Source: Metabacillus dongyingensis (lineage in GTDB: Bacteria > Bacillota > Bacilli > Bacillales > Bacillaceae). Taken from it: DNA of 64,000 nt. Below are positions 9,570 to 17,518 of this stretch, one piece after another. A program made the translations under genes and the position numbers. The notes under the pieces are model-generated. The model had not been told where the DNA came from and did not search any database. It saw only the letters and a list, made by a program, of their open reading frames with translations. The first letter of the stretch is position 1, and each line of letters begins with the position of its first letter. The stretch is from positions 3,784,001 through 3,848,000 of the forward strand of contig NZ_CP082944.1 of the NCBI RefSeq assembly GCF_019933155.2. The letters are read 5' to 3'.

Positions 9570-10604
9570 TTATGCTCTTTTAAATTGTTTTAAGAAACGT
9601 ACATCATTGGTGTAATAGTGGCGAATATCATCAATACCGTATTTCAGCATCGCAATGCGCTCAGGTCCCATTCCAAATGCAAATCCACTGTACTTTTTCG
9701 AGTCAAATCCAGCCATTTCAAGCACGTTCGGATGAACCATTCCTGCACCTAAAATTTCAATCCAGCCAGTTCCCTTACATACATTGCATCCATGTCCTCC
9801 GCATGCAAAGCATGAAACATCAATCTCGACTGAAGGCTCCGTAAATGGGAAGAAACTTGGGCGCAAACGAATTTCTCTGTCCTCTCCAAACATCTTTTTA
9901 GCAAAGGCTTCCAGTGTTCCTTTTAAATCGCTCATGCTGATGTTTTCATCGATCACTAACCCTTCAATTTGAGTGAATTGATGAGAATGTGTCGCATCGT
10001 CGTTGTCGCGGCGGTACACTTTACCCGGACAGATAATTTTAACAGGACCTTGCCCTTTATACTTTTGCATCGTTCTAGCCTGAACCGGGGATGTGTGTGT
10101 ACGAAGCAGCGTTTCATCAGTAATGTAGAATGAATCCTGCATATCCCTTGCAGGATGTCCTTTAGGAAGGTTCAATGCTTCAAAGTTATAATAATCCGTT
10201 TCAACTTCAGGGCCTTCTTCAACTGAATAACCCATTCCGAGGAAAAGATCTTCAATTTCCTCAATAACTGCTGTAATAGGATGATGGTTTCCTGATCGGA
10301 CCGGGCGCCCAGGAAGTGTTACATCGATTGTTTCTGCTGCCAATTTTTCCTCAACCGCAGCTTCCTCCAGTCCCTCCTGTTTTGCTGCAATGCTTGTTGC
10401 AATGCTTTCGCGGACCTCATTTGCAAGGGCACCCATTAACGGACGCTCTTCTGCAGATAGTTTTCCCATACCGCGAAGCGCTTCTGTAATCGGTCCTTTT
10501 TTGCCTAAGTATGAGACACGGATGTCATTCAGGCTTTTTAAATCATTAGCTGTTTGTATTTTTTCAAGTGCTTCTAACTGAAGCTGTTTCAGTTGCTCCT
10601 GCAT
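9570..10604 (-). CDS. pheS: Phenylalanyl-tRNA synthetase alpha subunit
   Basis: A 344-residue catalytic subunit. It has the N-terminal coiled coil, then class II motif 2 ([20 protein letters not shown] near residue 200) and motif 3 ([18 protein letters not shown] near 307); the alanine in GFAFG matches the phenylalanine pocket of the family. RBS AAAGGAGG is close to the ATG. First gene of pheST, controlled by the upstream T-box. Confidence 0.97.
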   Translation of the reverse strand: MQEQLKQLQLEALEKIQTANDLKSLNDIRVSYLGKKGPITEALRGMGKLSAEERPLMGALANEVRESIATSIAAKQEGLEEAAVEEKLAAETIDVTLPGRPVRSGNHHPITAVIEEIEDLFLGMGYSVEEGPEVETDYYNFEALNLPKGHPARDMQDSFYITDETLLRTHTSPVQARTMQKYKGQGPVKIICPGKVYRRDNDDATHSHQFTQIEGLVIDENISMSDLKGTLEAFAKKMFGEDREIRLRPSFFPFTEPSVEIDVSCFACGGHGCNVCKGTGWIEILGAGMVHPNVLEMAGFDSKKYSGFAFGMGPERIAMLKYGIDDIRHYYTNDVRFLKQFKRA

Positions 10605-10644
10605 GCTGTTTCCTCCTTTATTTCAAATGATTGCTCATTTTTTT

Positions 10645-10922
10645 CCAAAATAAAAAACCCGCCCAAAAAAGGGACGAGTTGAATATCGCGGTACCACCCT
10701 TGTTAACAGCCCAAAAAGAAACAGCTGTTCACTTCGTTCTAAGATAACGGAATTGATCCGGAACATCTTTACATTCAAAAACCGAATGGTCCTGATGCCA
10801 GCTAAAGAGGTGAATTCATTTACTGCTGTCAAAAAAATGCTCTCAGTCACCGGCATTTTCTCCCTGATTGACGCTCCCGTAAACTACTCTTCTCTATCAT
10901 CACTGTTAGAGTATGTAACTGT
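10645..10922 (-). promoter_or_regulatory. T-box leader (phenylalanine) of pheST
   Basis: The minus strand shows the T-box sequence AGGGTGGTACCGCG (10687-10700). It is followed by a terminator, GGGACGAGTT (10671-10680) pairing with AACCCGCCC (10656-10664), with a T run. In the upstream stem I region the specifier candidate is TTC at 10814-10812, within TGAATTCACC, matching tRNA-Phe. Uncharged tRNA-Phe is expected to stabilise the antiterminator and raise pheST expression. Confidence 0.93.
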
Positions 10923-10927
10923 ATCTT

Positions 10928-10956
10928 ATTATAATGAAAAGAATATGTTCATGCAA
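10928..10956 (-). promoter_or_regulatory. pheST promoter
   Basis: -35 TTGCAT (10951-10956) and -10 TATAAT (10928-10933) with 17-base spacing, directly upstream of the T-box leader. Confidence 0.8.
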
Positions 10957-10962
10957 GACTAG

Positions 10963-11080
10963 AAAAGCGGAATCGCCCGGTTAGCTCAGGCATGACAGAT
11001 AAGGATCCGACAGAAAAGGCGCTTTTTGCCTTTACTGGCGGATCCGTTCTGGCAGAGGAGCTGGGCGATGGAGCTGGACA
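10963..11080 (+). repeat. Dispersed structured repeat, copy A
   Basis: Begins AAAAGCGG. Outer arms ATCGCCC (10972-10978) and GGGCGAT (11063-11069) enclose an inner hairpin around the AAAAGGCGCTTTTTGCCTTT segment. It shares long stretches with copies F, G and H (GACAGATAAGGATCC, CCGTTCTGGC). Non-coding. Confidence 0.85.
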
Positions 11081-11086
11081 ACACCG

Positions 11087-11215
11087 AAAAGCGGAACCGC
11101 TTGGTTAGCTCAGGCATGACAGATAAAAAATCCCCGGAAAAGTCCGGGTTTGACTTTATCGGGGATTGCGTTCCTGACCGAGGGGCTAGGAGGCAAAGCG
11201 AAAAGCGGCATGACT
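11087..11215 (+). repeat. Dispersed structured repeat, copy B
   Basis: Starts AAAAGCGGAACCGC seven bases after copy A and shares GGTTAGCTCAGGCATGACAG with it. The inner hairpin has diverged to AATCCCCG and CGGGGATT with a further GAAAAGTCCGGGTTTGAC core. The outer arms are poorly conserved. Copies A and B lie head to tail. Confidence 0.75.
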
Positions 11216-11264
11216 TCTAAAATCTCTAATAAAACTGCTAACCAAGCTCAGATTGGCAGAACAT

Positions 11265-11415
11265 TTAGCCAAATATGAAATTTTATTAGCCAAAACTTCA
11301 TATTTACTGGCGGAACATCCGTTTTATTTAGCGGATTCTGGAATTAATTTAGCCGTTTATTTTTGTTTAGCCGTTTTCTTTTCTATTTTGTAAAAACTCC
11401 AAATTTATTAGCTCC
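11265..11415 (+). repeat. Degenerate array of TTAGCC motifs
   Basis: AT-rich non-coding stretch with TTAGC(C/G) at 11265, 11286, 11328, 11349 and 11367, and TTAGCTCCG near 11408. The spacings of 21, 42, 21 and 18 bases suggest a decayed tandem repeat with a unit near 21 bases. AAATATGAA (11271) and TTCATATTT (11297) could pair. No gene is seen here. Confidence 0.4.
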
Positions 11416-11447
11416 GTAAATTTAAAGTTGAGAAAATTTCACTATTT

Positions 11448-12206
11448 TTATTGATTCCCAATACAATGATACATTAGAATGCCCGCTGCAATTCCTGCAT
11501 TTAAGGATTCTGCTTTTCCTAGAATCGGAATGTAAAGATTTTGATCAGTTTGCTGAAGATATTCTTTATTTACTCCGCTTCCCTCATTGCCAATAAGCAG
11601 ACCAAATGAAGGTGCTGCTTCGGTTTTACGATAATCAACGCCATTTTGAAGCGAGGTTCCATATATAGAGACATTTTGCTGTTTAAGCTCTGGGATTGCC
11701 TGATTCAATTTTCTTTTTACGATTGGAATATGAAAGATTGATCCCTGACTGGAACGGACAACCTTTGAATTGTATGCATCCACGGTTCCGTCTCCAAGTA
11801 TGACCCCATCCATCCCTGCTGCATCTGCAGTCCTGATGATTGTTCCCAGATTGCCCGGGTCCTGAATGGCATCTATCAGCACGACCTTTTTCCAGGCACT
11901 TATTTCGTGCTTTTCTGATTGAACACAGACTGCAGCTGCACCCTGCGGGGATTCTGTTTCAGAGATTGCTTTCATGATTTCTTTCGTGACATATATAATC
12001 GGCAGATCATCCGCATTCCAATGTGATGGAATGGATGCTTCTTCTGAAATGATCAATTCTTTAATCACTGATTTATCTTTTAAGGCTTCTTCTACTAAAT
12101 GCAAGCCTTCAATTAAAAATGTATTCGTTGTGTCACGTTCTTTTTTGGTATGTAATTTACGCCATTGCTTTACCTTTTGATTTTGTACAGATTCAATTCG
12201 TTTCAC
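11448..12206 (-). CDS. ysgA: TrmH/SpoU-family RNA methyltransferase (YsgA-like)
   Basis: A 252-residue SPOUT methyltransferase with an N-terminal substrate-binding region (residues 1-100, IEGLHLVEEAL near 33). The C-terminal knotted domain carries the three SpoU motifs: DPGNLGTIIRTADAAG near 118, IGNEGSGV near 207 and IPILGKAESLNAGIAAGILMY near the end. The modified nucleotide is not known for this subgroup; 23S rRNA is the likely target. The start is GTG at 12206, eight bases after AAGGAG. Confidence 0.9.
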   Translation of the reverse strand: MKRIESVQNQKVKQWRKLHTKKERDTTNTFLIEGLHLVEEALKDKSVIKELIISEEASIPSHWNADDLPIIYVTKEIMKAISETESPQGAAAVCVQSEKHEISAWKKVVLIDAIQDPGNLGTIIRTADAAGMDGVILGDGTVDAYNSKVVRSSQGSIFHIPIVKRKLNQAIPELKQQNVSIYGTSLQNGVDYRKTEAAPSFGLLIGNEGSGVNKEYLQQTDQNLYIPILGKAESLNAGIAAGILMYHCIGNQ

Positions 12207-12278
12207 GATTACTGCTCCTTTATAGCCGCTTTTCTTCTATATAATTAATGGACCTTAATATTCTGCTTTTAACTATTG

Positions 12279-12392
12279 TCTGCTGACCGCCCAACTTCTT
12301 GTCCAGAACGGCTTCGCCATAAATGTCAAAACCGGGCTTTTATGGCGGAGCCTTTCCGGTCTGTCGGAGCTAAACGGGCATTTTCACTTTTC
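12279..12392 (-). repeat. Dispersed structured repeat, copy C (inverted)
   Basis: Read on the minus strand it runs AGAAAAGTGAAAATGCCCG, then GACAGACCGG and CCGTTCTGGAC, ending GTTGGGCGG. TGCCC and GGGCG form the outer arms. Orientation is opposite to copies A and B. It fills most of the ysgA-sspI interval. Confidence 0.7.
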
Positions 12393-12480
12393 TATATTAT
12401 ATCTTATAAAACATACATAAAAAACACAAAATAACGCAGGATATAGATAGGTAAATATTATAAGAGGTGGAGTGATTATC

Positions 12481-12693
12481 ATGGATTTAAATTTAAGAAA
12501 TGCCATTATCTCAAATGTATCAGGCAATGATCAAGGTCAGCTTGAGGATACGATTGTAGATGCAATTCAAAACGGCGAAGAAAAAATGCTTCCTGGCTTA
12601 GGCGTTCTGTTCGAAGTAATCTGGCAGAATTCCAGCGAGGATGAGAAAAATGAAATGCTGACGATTCTTGAAGAGGGTTTAAAGAAGAAATAA
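12481..12693 (+). CDS. sspI: Small acid-soluble spore protein SspI
   Basis: A 70-residue forespore protein matching the SspI family along its length ([45 protein letters not shown]). SspI is a minor SASP of the spore core. The start is ATG 12481 behind AGGTGGAGTGA, not the weaker codons 9 bases upstream. It is convergent with ysdC, as in B. subtilis, with a terminator between. I could not identify a SigG promoter with confidence. Confidence 0.95.
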   Translation: MDLNLRNAIISNVSGNDQGQLEDTIVDAIQNGEEKMLPGLGVLFEVIWQNSSEDEKNEMLTILEEGLKKK

Positions 12694-12718
12694 ATGCTGG
12701 GCAGACTGCCCAGCATTT
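12692..12718. terminator. Terminator after sspI
   Basis: Perfect 11-base stem, AAATGCTGGGC (12692-12702) and GCCCAGCATTT (12708-12718), followed by T residues. It lies between the convergent genes sspI and ysdC. Confidence 0.9.
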
Positions 12719-12727
12719 TTATGTTAT

Positions 12728-13813
12728 TTAATCAAAGGTAATCGTTTTAACGGTTTCTTCGTCTAGACGTTTAATAACCTCAGTAATTAATTTCACTGCA
12801 TTTTCATAATCATCCCGATGCAGCATGGCAGCATGAGAATGGATATATCTAGTAGCAATTGTAATGGAAAGAGCAGGAACGCCATTCGCTGTCATATGGA
12901 TTGCACCTGAGTCTGTTCCTCCGCCTGCAATCGCGTCAAATTGATATGGGATGCTGAGTTCATCGGCAATACCGACAACAAAATCACGCAATCCTTTATG
13001 AGACACCATTGATGCGTCATAAAGAATAATTTGCGGGCCTTCACCCATTTTACTTGATGCTTCCTTCTCTGAAATTCCTGGTGTATCACCTGCGATTCCA
13101 ACATCAACGGCAAATCCAATATCAGGCTGTATAGCATGTGCAGACGTACGTGCTCCGCGAAGCCCTACTTCCTCTTGAATCGTACCCACACCATATACAA
13201 CGTTTGGATGTTCAGCATCTTTCAGCCCTTTTAAGACATCAATTGCAATTGCACAGCCGATGCGGTTATCCCACGCTTTCGCAAGCAGCATCTTTTCATT
13301 GTTCATAACCGTAAATTCAAAATACGGGACGATTTGATCTCCAGGCAATACACCGAACTCCATTGCTTCTTCACGGCTTGATGCCCCGATATCAATAAAC
13401 ATATCTTTAATGTCGACCGGTTTTTTTCTCATTTCAGGAGGAAGGATATGCGGCGGTTTAGAACCGATAACACCTGTAACATCTCCTTTTTTTGTAGTGA
13501 TTGTCACACGCTGTGCAAGCATAACCTGTGACCACCATCCGCCTACCGTCTGAAAACGAAGAAATCCTTTATCATCAATTTGAGTGACCATAAAGCCAAC
13601 CTCATCTAAGTGGCCGGCAACCATAATTTTCGGGCCGCCTTCTTTTCCTGTTTTTTTGGCGATTAAGCTCCCAAGACCGTCTGTTGTTACCTCATCGGCA
13701 TATGCCGTTATGTATTTCTTCATGACTTCTCTCGGCTCTCTTTCATTGCCGGGAATGCCTTTTGCATCTGTTAAATCTTTCAGCATCTGCAGTGTTTCAT
13801 CTAATTTCGCCAT
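12728..13813 (-). CDS. ysdC: M42 family metallo-aminopeptidase (YsdC)
   Basis: A 361-residue M42 glutamyl aminopeptidase/endoglucanase-like enzyme, normally a large tetrahedral dodecamer with two metals per active site. Metal and catalytic motifs are visible: [10 protein letters not shown] near 67, [10 protein letters not shown] near 180, [11 protein letters not shown] near 213, [11 protein letters not shown] near 236 and a late [12 protein letters not shown] histidine motif. Physiological substrates are short peptides. Cytosolic. Confidence 0.93.
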   Translation of the reverse strand: MAKLDETLQMLKDLTDAKGIPGNEREPREVMKKYITAYADEVTTDGLGSLIAKKTGKEGGPKIMVAGHLDEVGFMVTQIDDKGFLRFQTVGGWWSQVMLAQRVTITTKKGDVTGVIGSKPPHILPPEMRKKPVDIKDMFIDIGASSREEAMEFGVLPGDQIVPYFEFTVMNNEKMLLAKAWDNRIGCAIAIDVLKGLKDAEHPNVVYGVGTIQEEVGLRGARTSAHAIQPDIGFAVDVGIAGDTPGISEKEASSKMGEGPQIILYDASMVSHKGLRDFVVGIADELSIPYQFDAIAGGGTDSGAIHMTANGVPALSITIATRYIHSHAAMLHRDDYENAVKLITEVIKRLDEETVKTITFD

Positions 13814-13875
13814 TCATTTACCCCCCTCTTTTACTATTTCCTATTATACTAAACACTGGAAAGTAATTCAAAATC

Positions 13876-14364
13876 TTAATAGCCCTGTTTTTGACGATCA
13901 TGGTTTACTTCATTCTTTTTTACATAAGCAGCCTCAATTTCTTCAGCTGAAAATCCAAGAACTTTTCCAAGCAAAAGATACTGCTGAAACAGTTCTAGAT
14001 AGTGTTCTTCAGAATGGCTTTTTTCAAACTGCGCAATCTTTTCATATACATGAACAAAATGTGCTGTTAAAGAAACACCTTCATCGAACAGTTCAAATTC
14101 ATTACTCTCTGTCATGCCAATCTCAATTCCAAGCGATAAAATGAAATGTATGCCATCCACATACTCCTCAAGAATGACACTAGTTTCAGCTGGAGGTTTT
14201 AAACTCCAAAATTTAAAGCACCTTGTTTCATTGGCAAGTTCGCCAACTTCAACAAGCAAAGCTAAAATTTTCTTTTCTAGCAGCGATTCCTCTTCCAGGC
14301 CGTGCTGTTTTTCAATTTTCGAATCAAGTTCCTTCTGCATCTCAAATAATTTCAATAAATTCAT
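13876..14364 (-). CDS. Dimeric dUTP diphosphatase (dUTPase_2 family)
   Basis: A 162-residue all-alpha NTP pyrophosphatase. EVGELANETRCFKFW near residue 39 and LEEYVDGIHFILSLG near 64 provide the two ExxE/ExxD metal sites of the MazG/dimeric dUTPase superfamily; FKFWS is typical of the dUTPase branch. It would hydrolyse dUTP to dUMP and limit uracil in DNA. Divergent from ysdB. Confidence 0.85.
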   Translation of the reverse strand: MNLLKLFEMQKELDSKIEKQHGLEEESLLEKKILALLVEVGELANETRCFKFWSLKPPAETSVILEEYVDGIHFILSLGIEIGMTESNEFELFDEGVSLTAHFVHVYEKIAQFEKSHSEEHYLELFQQYLLLGKVLGFSAEEIEAAYVKKNEVNHDRQKQGY

Positions 14365-14444
14365 TGTTTATCACTCCTATACTCCGCCAAGTTTACCACT
14401 TACACTTGTTTACTTCAAAAAAATTTAATCATATATAAAAAAAC

Positions 14445-14471
14445 TGAAACCTTATGAATGCTTCATTCGTA
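14445..14471 (+). promoter_or_regulatory. SigW-type ECF promoter of ysdB
   Basis: TGAAAC (14445-14450), 17 bases, then CGTA (14468-14471), 32 bases before the ysdB start codon. This matches the known SigW consensus TGAAAC-N16/17-CGTA, and B. subtilis ysdB belongs to the SigW regulon. Confidence 0.8.
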
Positions 14472-14502
14472 TTGTAACAAAATACGTTTGGGAGGCACTG
14501 CC

Positions 14503-14898
14503 ATGATAGTAATCCTGTTACGATTACTTTTGCTTGTTCTTATTGTCTTTGTCCTTTATTCCCTAGCAAAATATGTGCTGAATCCCAAGCGGAAGCTTGA
14601 GCTTGCACAGGAAAAAAAGCAGTTTTTTCTGCTTGATGAGCGTGACAACGTGCGCAAAAACTTCTTGTTGACTTACAAGGGTGTTTTGTTCGAAGGCGAG
14701 AAATACCTTGGAACAACGGATCAGGCGTTTGAGGTTGTATCCATCTTTATTTGGACCGGCAGCCTAAGTAAACTTCAAGGGCTCTCCCTCTCTGATTTTG
14801 AATTTGTAGAAGAAAAAGTGAGGGAACGATATCCTCATGCTGCTCTTGATTGGAAAAGTCCCGTGAAAGAATTCTTGTTAAAAACCCAAAAGCCGTGA
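14503..14898 (+). CDS. ysdB: SigW-regulated membrane-anchored protein YsdB
   Basis: A 131-residue protein with one N-terminal membrane anchor (IVILLRLLLLVLIVFVLYSL, residues 2-21) and a soluble domain containing NPKRKLELAQEKKQFFLLDE and DNVRKNFLLTYKGVLFEGEKY, which match YsdB. The function is unknown; SigW control suggests a role in cell-envelope stress. The start is ATG 14503 behind GGGAGGC, not the upstream frame opening at 14458, which precedes the -10 element of the promoter. Confidence 0.9.
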   Translation: MIVILLRLLLLVLIVFVLYSLAKYVLNPKRKLELAQEKKQFFLLDERDNVRKNFLLTYKGVLFEGEKYLGTTDQAFEVVSIFIWTGSLSKLQGLSLSDFEFVEEKVRERYPHAALDWKSPVKEFLLKTQKP

Positions 14899-14915
14899 CA
14901 TAGGTCACGGCTTTT
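14888..14915. terminator. Bidirectional terminator, ysdB and VTT gene
   Basis: Perfect 12-base stem AAAAGCCGTGAC (14888-14899) with GTCACGGCTTTT (14904-14915) and a four-base loop. It overlaps the coding ends of both convergent genes. Confidence 0.9.
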
Positions 14916-15513
14916 GCATGGTTTTTGCAAAAAAATCATGCCATTTTATAATAACTCTTTTTTCTCTCAGCAAATAGACAAATAAAATCAGTGTACCAAT
15001 TAATACGATTGTTGTAACAAGAGAGAATTTCCCAAAGTATGCCCCAAAAGATGTAAAACAAAAAGCTGCAGGTATATGAGTCCAAAATGAAAGCTTTGCG
15101 TAGTCTTTAAATGAAGTCGACCGATCAAGGATACATAACGATAAAATGGAAAAGTTAACGAACGGGATCATTCTGAGTACAATAATTTGCCCTACAGAAA
15201 GTCTCGTATAGCTTCCAAGCCATTTTTTCTTTAATCCTGAAAAACGTTCCAAAAAAGAAGGAAATTGTTTAGATAGGGTATAAAAACTTATGCTTGCGAC
15301 AGTCAGGCCAATAATGGAATAAAAGGTACCAAATTGAGTGCCAAATAAAATTCCGCCAATGATGCAGATGACAACTACAGGAATGAACAAAAACTGTCTT
15401 AAAATGTGCATAAAGATAAAAAAAAGCGGAGCTAGAAAGCCTGTTGACTGAACCGTTGAAACGACTGCAGAAGTTGCAAGATCGATTGTCCTCACCTCTT
15501 TCATGCAGTTCAT
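14905..15513 (-). CDS. VTT/DedA-like (TVP38/TMEM64) membrane protein
   Basis: A 202-residue membrane protein with about five hydrophobic segments. The VTT-domain patterns are FLFIPVVVICIIGGILFG near residue 41 (re-entrant loop with a G-x-x-x-G step), a cytosolic segment, then the arginine- and proline-containing VLRMIPFVNFSILSL near 112. Family members are thought to be lipid scramblases or flippases or H+-coupled transporters; the substrate here is unknown. The start is uncertain: ATG 15513 has a weak ribosome-binding site and the ATG nine bases downstream is an alternative. Confidence 0.8.
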   Translation of the reverse strand: MNCMKEVRTIDLATSAVVSTVQSTGFLAPLFFIFMHILRQFLFIPVVVICIIGGILFGTQFGTFYSIIGLTVASISFYTLSKQFPSFLERFSGLKKKWLGSYTRLSVGQIIVLRMIPFVNFSILSLCILDRSTSFKDYAKLSFWTHIPAAFCFTSFGAYFGKFSLVTTIVLIGTLILFVYLLREKRVIIKWHDFFAKTMQKP

Positions 15514-15569
15514 AAGATGACTTTTTGTGAGAATCGTGTGTACTAAATTGTATCTAATTCAAAGCAGTA

Positions 15570-15842
15570 TTATGACATCTTAAATAAAAAATAGCCCAAC
15601 AGGAAGAGATGAATAATCATCAAAGCAGGCAGACCGACAACAAAAGATTGATGCTTCGTTTTGTGTCTGAAAGCGTTCATTCCAATTGTCAGCCCGATCG
15701 CTCCCCCAATGAAGCCAATAAGCCAAAGATTGCTTTCTTTAATTCTCCATTGTCCCTTTTTAGCTTTATTTTTATCTGCTCCCATTAAATAGAAGCCATA
15801 AATATTCAGCAATATGTAATAACTGATCAAAAGCGCCATCAT
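15570..15842 (-). CDS. ysdA: DUF1294 membrane protein YsdA
   Basis: A 90-residue membrane protein of the DUF1294 family. It has an N-terminal membrane segment followed by MGADKNKAKKGQWRIKES, then GFIGGAIGLTIGMNAFRHKTKH with a conserved FRHKTKH, and a last membrane segment. Function unknown. I choose ATG 15842, which sits six bases after AAAGG; an ATG six bases upstream is possible. Confidence 0.85.
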   Translation of the reverse strand: MMALLISYYILLNIYGFYLMGADKNKAKKGQWRIKESNLWLIGFIGGAIGLTIGMNAFRHKTKHQSFVVGLPALMIIHLFLLGYFLFKMS

Positions 15843-15859
15843 CTTCATCCTTTCTATAA

Positions 15860-15983
15860 GAAAAGCGCAAGTGCCCGTTTAACTCTGTCATGACAGATAA
15901 GAATCCGGCAGAAAAATCCGGGTTTGACTATATTGACGGAATTGTTCTGACCGAGGTGTCAGGCGCTTCCGCTTGCCATCCAA
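15860..15983 (+). repeat. Dispersed structured repeat, copy D
   Basis: Begins GAAAAGCGCAAGTGCCCG, shares GTCATGACAGATAAGAATCC and TTCTGACCGAGG with the other copies and ends AGGCGCTTCCGCTT. AGTGCC and GGCGCT pair with one G-T wobble. The inner AAAAATCCGGGTTTGAC segment resembles copies B and E. Confidence 0.8.
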
Positions 15984-16027
15984 GCGCAAAATTCTATCTT
16001 CCTTATCCATTTTAAAATAATGAGAAA

Positions 16028-16060
16028 AAAGGCCATTCTCAAACGGTGAGAATGACCTTT
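16028..16060 (-). terminator. Terminator of infC-rpmI-rplT
   Basis: A 14-base stem, AAAGGCCATTCTCA (16028-16041) with TGAGAATGACCTTT (16047-16060), one mismatch, with a T run on the minus strand. Confidence 0.9.
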
Positions 16061-16069
16061 CTGCAGCGA

Positions 16070-16429
16070 TTAGCTGTTTAATTTTGCTTTAGCAGCGTCT
16101 GCTAATTGAGCAAATGCTTGAGCATCAGTTACAGCAAGCTCAGCAAGCATTTTGCGGTTTACTTCGATGCCAGCAAGCTTTAAGCCATGCATTAAACGGC
16201 TGTAAGAAAGACCATTCAAGCGAGCAGCTGCGTTGATACGAGTAATCCAAAGCTGACGGAAATCGCGTTTTTTCTGACGGCGATCGCGGTAAGCATACAT
16301 TAATGATTTCATTACTTGCTGGTTAGCAACTTTGTATAATGTATGTTTTGAACCGTAATAACCTTTAGCTAATTTAAGAACTTTTTTACGTCTTTGACGT
16401 GAGACAGTACCGCCTTTTACTCTTGGCAT
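16070..16429 (-). CDS. rplT: 50S ribosomal protein L20
   Basis: A 119-residue basic ribosomal protein that binds 23S rRNA early in 50S assembly. It matches the family throughout ([47 protein letters not shown]). In low-GC Gram-positives L20 also represses its own operon by binding the leader upstream of infC; a leader of that kind is present here. Confidence 0.98.
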   Translation of the reverse strand: MPRVKGGTVSRQRRKKVLKLAKGYYGSKHTLYKVANQQVMKSLMYAYRDRRQKKRDFRQLWITRINAAARLNGLSYSRLMHGLKLAGIEVNRKMLAELAVTDAQAFAQLADAAKAKLNS

Positions 16430-16456
16430 GTCAATTCCCTCCTATGTGAAAACGAA

Positions 16457-16657
16457 TTATTTAATATTATCTAATAAATGACGGATGCGTTTGAAGTCGC
16501 CTTTGCTTACTAAAGTGCCTTTGCGAAGTTTGCGTTTTGCTTTTGTAGATTTGTTAGCAAATAAATGGCTAGTATAAGCGTGTGAACGTTTTAATTTACC
16601 TGATCCAGTCTTTTTGAAACGCTTTGCAGCGCCGCGATGAGTTTTCATTTTTGGCAT
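16457..16657 (-). CDS. rpmI: 50S ribosomal protein L35
   Basis: A 66-residue, strongly basic protein starting [20 protein letters not shown], the L35 signature. RBS GAGGAGG precedes the ATG. It lies between infC and rplT, the standard order. Confidence 0.98.
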   Translation of the reverse strand: MPKMKTHRGAAKRFKKTGSGKLKRSHAYTSHLFANKSTKAKRKLRKGTLVSKGDFKRIRHLLDNIK

Positions 16658-16678
16658 AAGGTATTCCTCCTCGTATCT

Positions 16679-17194
16679 TTACTTTTCTACTTTAGGTGCT
16701 AGAACCAAGAACATGCTGCGTCCATCCATTTTCGGATGTGACTCAATTGTACTTAAATCTTCACAAGCTTTAGAAAAACGGTCTAAAACACGTTGACCAA
16801 TTTCTTTATGAGTGATTGCACGGCCTTTAAAACGGATAGAAGCTTTCACTTTGTCTCCTTTTTCAAGGAACTTGCGTGCATTCTTAAGTTTTGTGTTAAA
16901 ATCATGCTCATCAATTGTCGGGCTGAAGCGAACCTCTTTAATACTGATGATCTTTTGATTTTTACGTGCTTCTTTATCTTTCTTTTGCTGCTCAAAACGG
17001 AATTTGCCGTAGTCCATAATACGACATACAGGTGGTTTCGCGTTTGCAGCAACTAAAACTAAATCAAGATTCGATCTGGCAGCAATCTCAAGCGCCTCTT
17101 GGCGAGATTTAATTCCAAGCTGGTCGCCATTTGCACCAATCAGACGAACCTCACGAGCGCGAATTCCATCGTTTACCATCATGTCTTTGCTAAT
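16679..17194 (-). CDS. infC: Translation initiation factor IF-3, probable ATT start
   Basis: IF-3 prevents premature 50S joining and proofreads initiator tRNA. The translation [20 protein letters not shown] and [20 protein letters not shown] is the IF-3 signature. The first ATG (17182) is 20 bases from GGAGGT and would remove the conserved SKD residues. ATT at 17194 sits eight bases after GGAGGT and gives an N-terminus of (M)[15 protein letters not shown] as in the family; an adjacent in-frame ATT at 17197 is also possible. Rare ATT starts in infC are well known and allow IF-3 to autoregulate. First gene of infC-rpmI-rplT. Confidence 0.93.
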   Translation of the reverse strand: MSKDMMVNDGIRAREVRLIGANGDQLGIKSRQEALEIAARSNLDLVLVAANAKPPVCRIMDYGKFRFEQQKKDKEARKNQKIISIKEVRFSPTIDEHDFNTKLKNARKFLEKGDKVKASIRFKGRAITHKEIGQRVLDRFSKACEDLSTIESHPKMDGRSMFLVLAPKVEK

Positions 17195-17202
17195 AATTAG
17201 CC

Positions 17203-17405
17203 ACCTCCAAGGATTTTTAACTGAACAGATGAATTGTTTGTGCTACACTTTCTTGAAAAACAAAAAAGTGTGGGCGCACAAAACACCCACACTACGATTT
17301 AGTATACTAAGTATATATAGTCGTAAACCTGCAGACTGCAATAATGCGTCGATCAGGTGAGAAGCGGGTGCTTCTGCTTGCAAGACAAACTTCTATTCAA
17401 TTACC
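17203..17405 (-). promoter_or_regulatory. L20-type autoregulatory leader of infC-rpmI-rplT
   Basis: A leader of about 200 bases. On the minus strand it contains the GAAGCACCCGCTTCTCACC segment common in IF-3 leaders, and a terminator with stem AGTGTGGG (17267-17274) and CCCACACT (17286-17293) followed by six T. Known biology: L20 binding favours termination. The element is assigned from position and these sequences, not from a covariance model. Confidence 0.8.
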
Positions 17406-17411
17406 CTGCAA

Positions 17412-17441
17412 ATTATATCACGAAAAATTTTCCGCTGTCAA
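17412..17441 (-). promoter_or_regulatory. infC operon promoter
   Basis: -35 TTGACA (17436-17441) and -10 TATAAT (17412-17417), both perfect hexamers with 18-base spacing, as expected for a strong ribosomal-protein promoter. Confidence 0.85.
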
Positions 17442-17518
17442 GTCATGCTGGTTTATTGCAACAAAATGAATTGTATCAAACATTTACTGGATGTGCAATA
17501 CTTTTTTTTGAGAAGATT

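Noticed and set aside
10635..10962. Two frames (minus 73 residues, plus 69 residues) upstream of pheS
   Set aside because: Both fall in the T-box leader, whose conserved RNA elements explain the sequence.
11026..11220. 64-residue plus-strand frame
   Set aside because: It lies entirely in structured repeat copies A and B and has no ribosome-binding site.
12420..12480. SigG promoter before sspI
   Set aside because: CATACATA resembles a -10, but no acceptable -35 lies at the required distance.
13584..14144. 186-residue plus-strand frame across ysdC and the dUTPase gene
   Set aside because: It spans two recognised minus-strand genes and shows no known motif.
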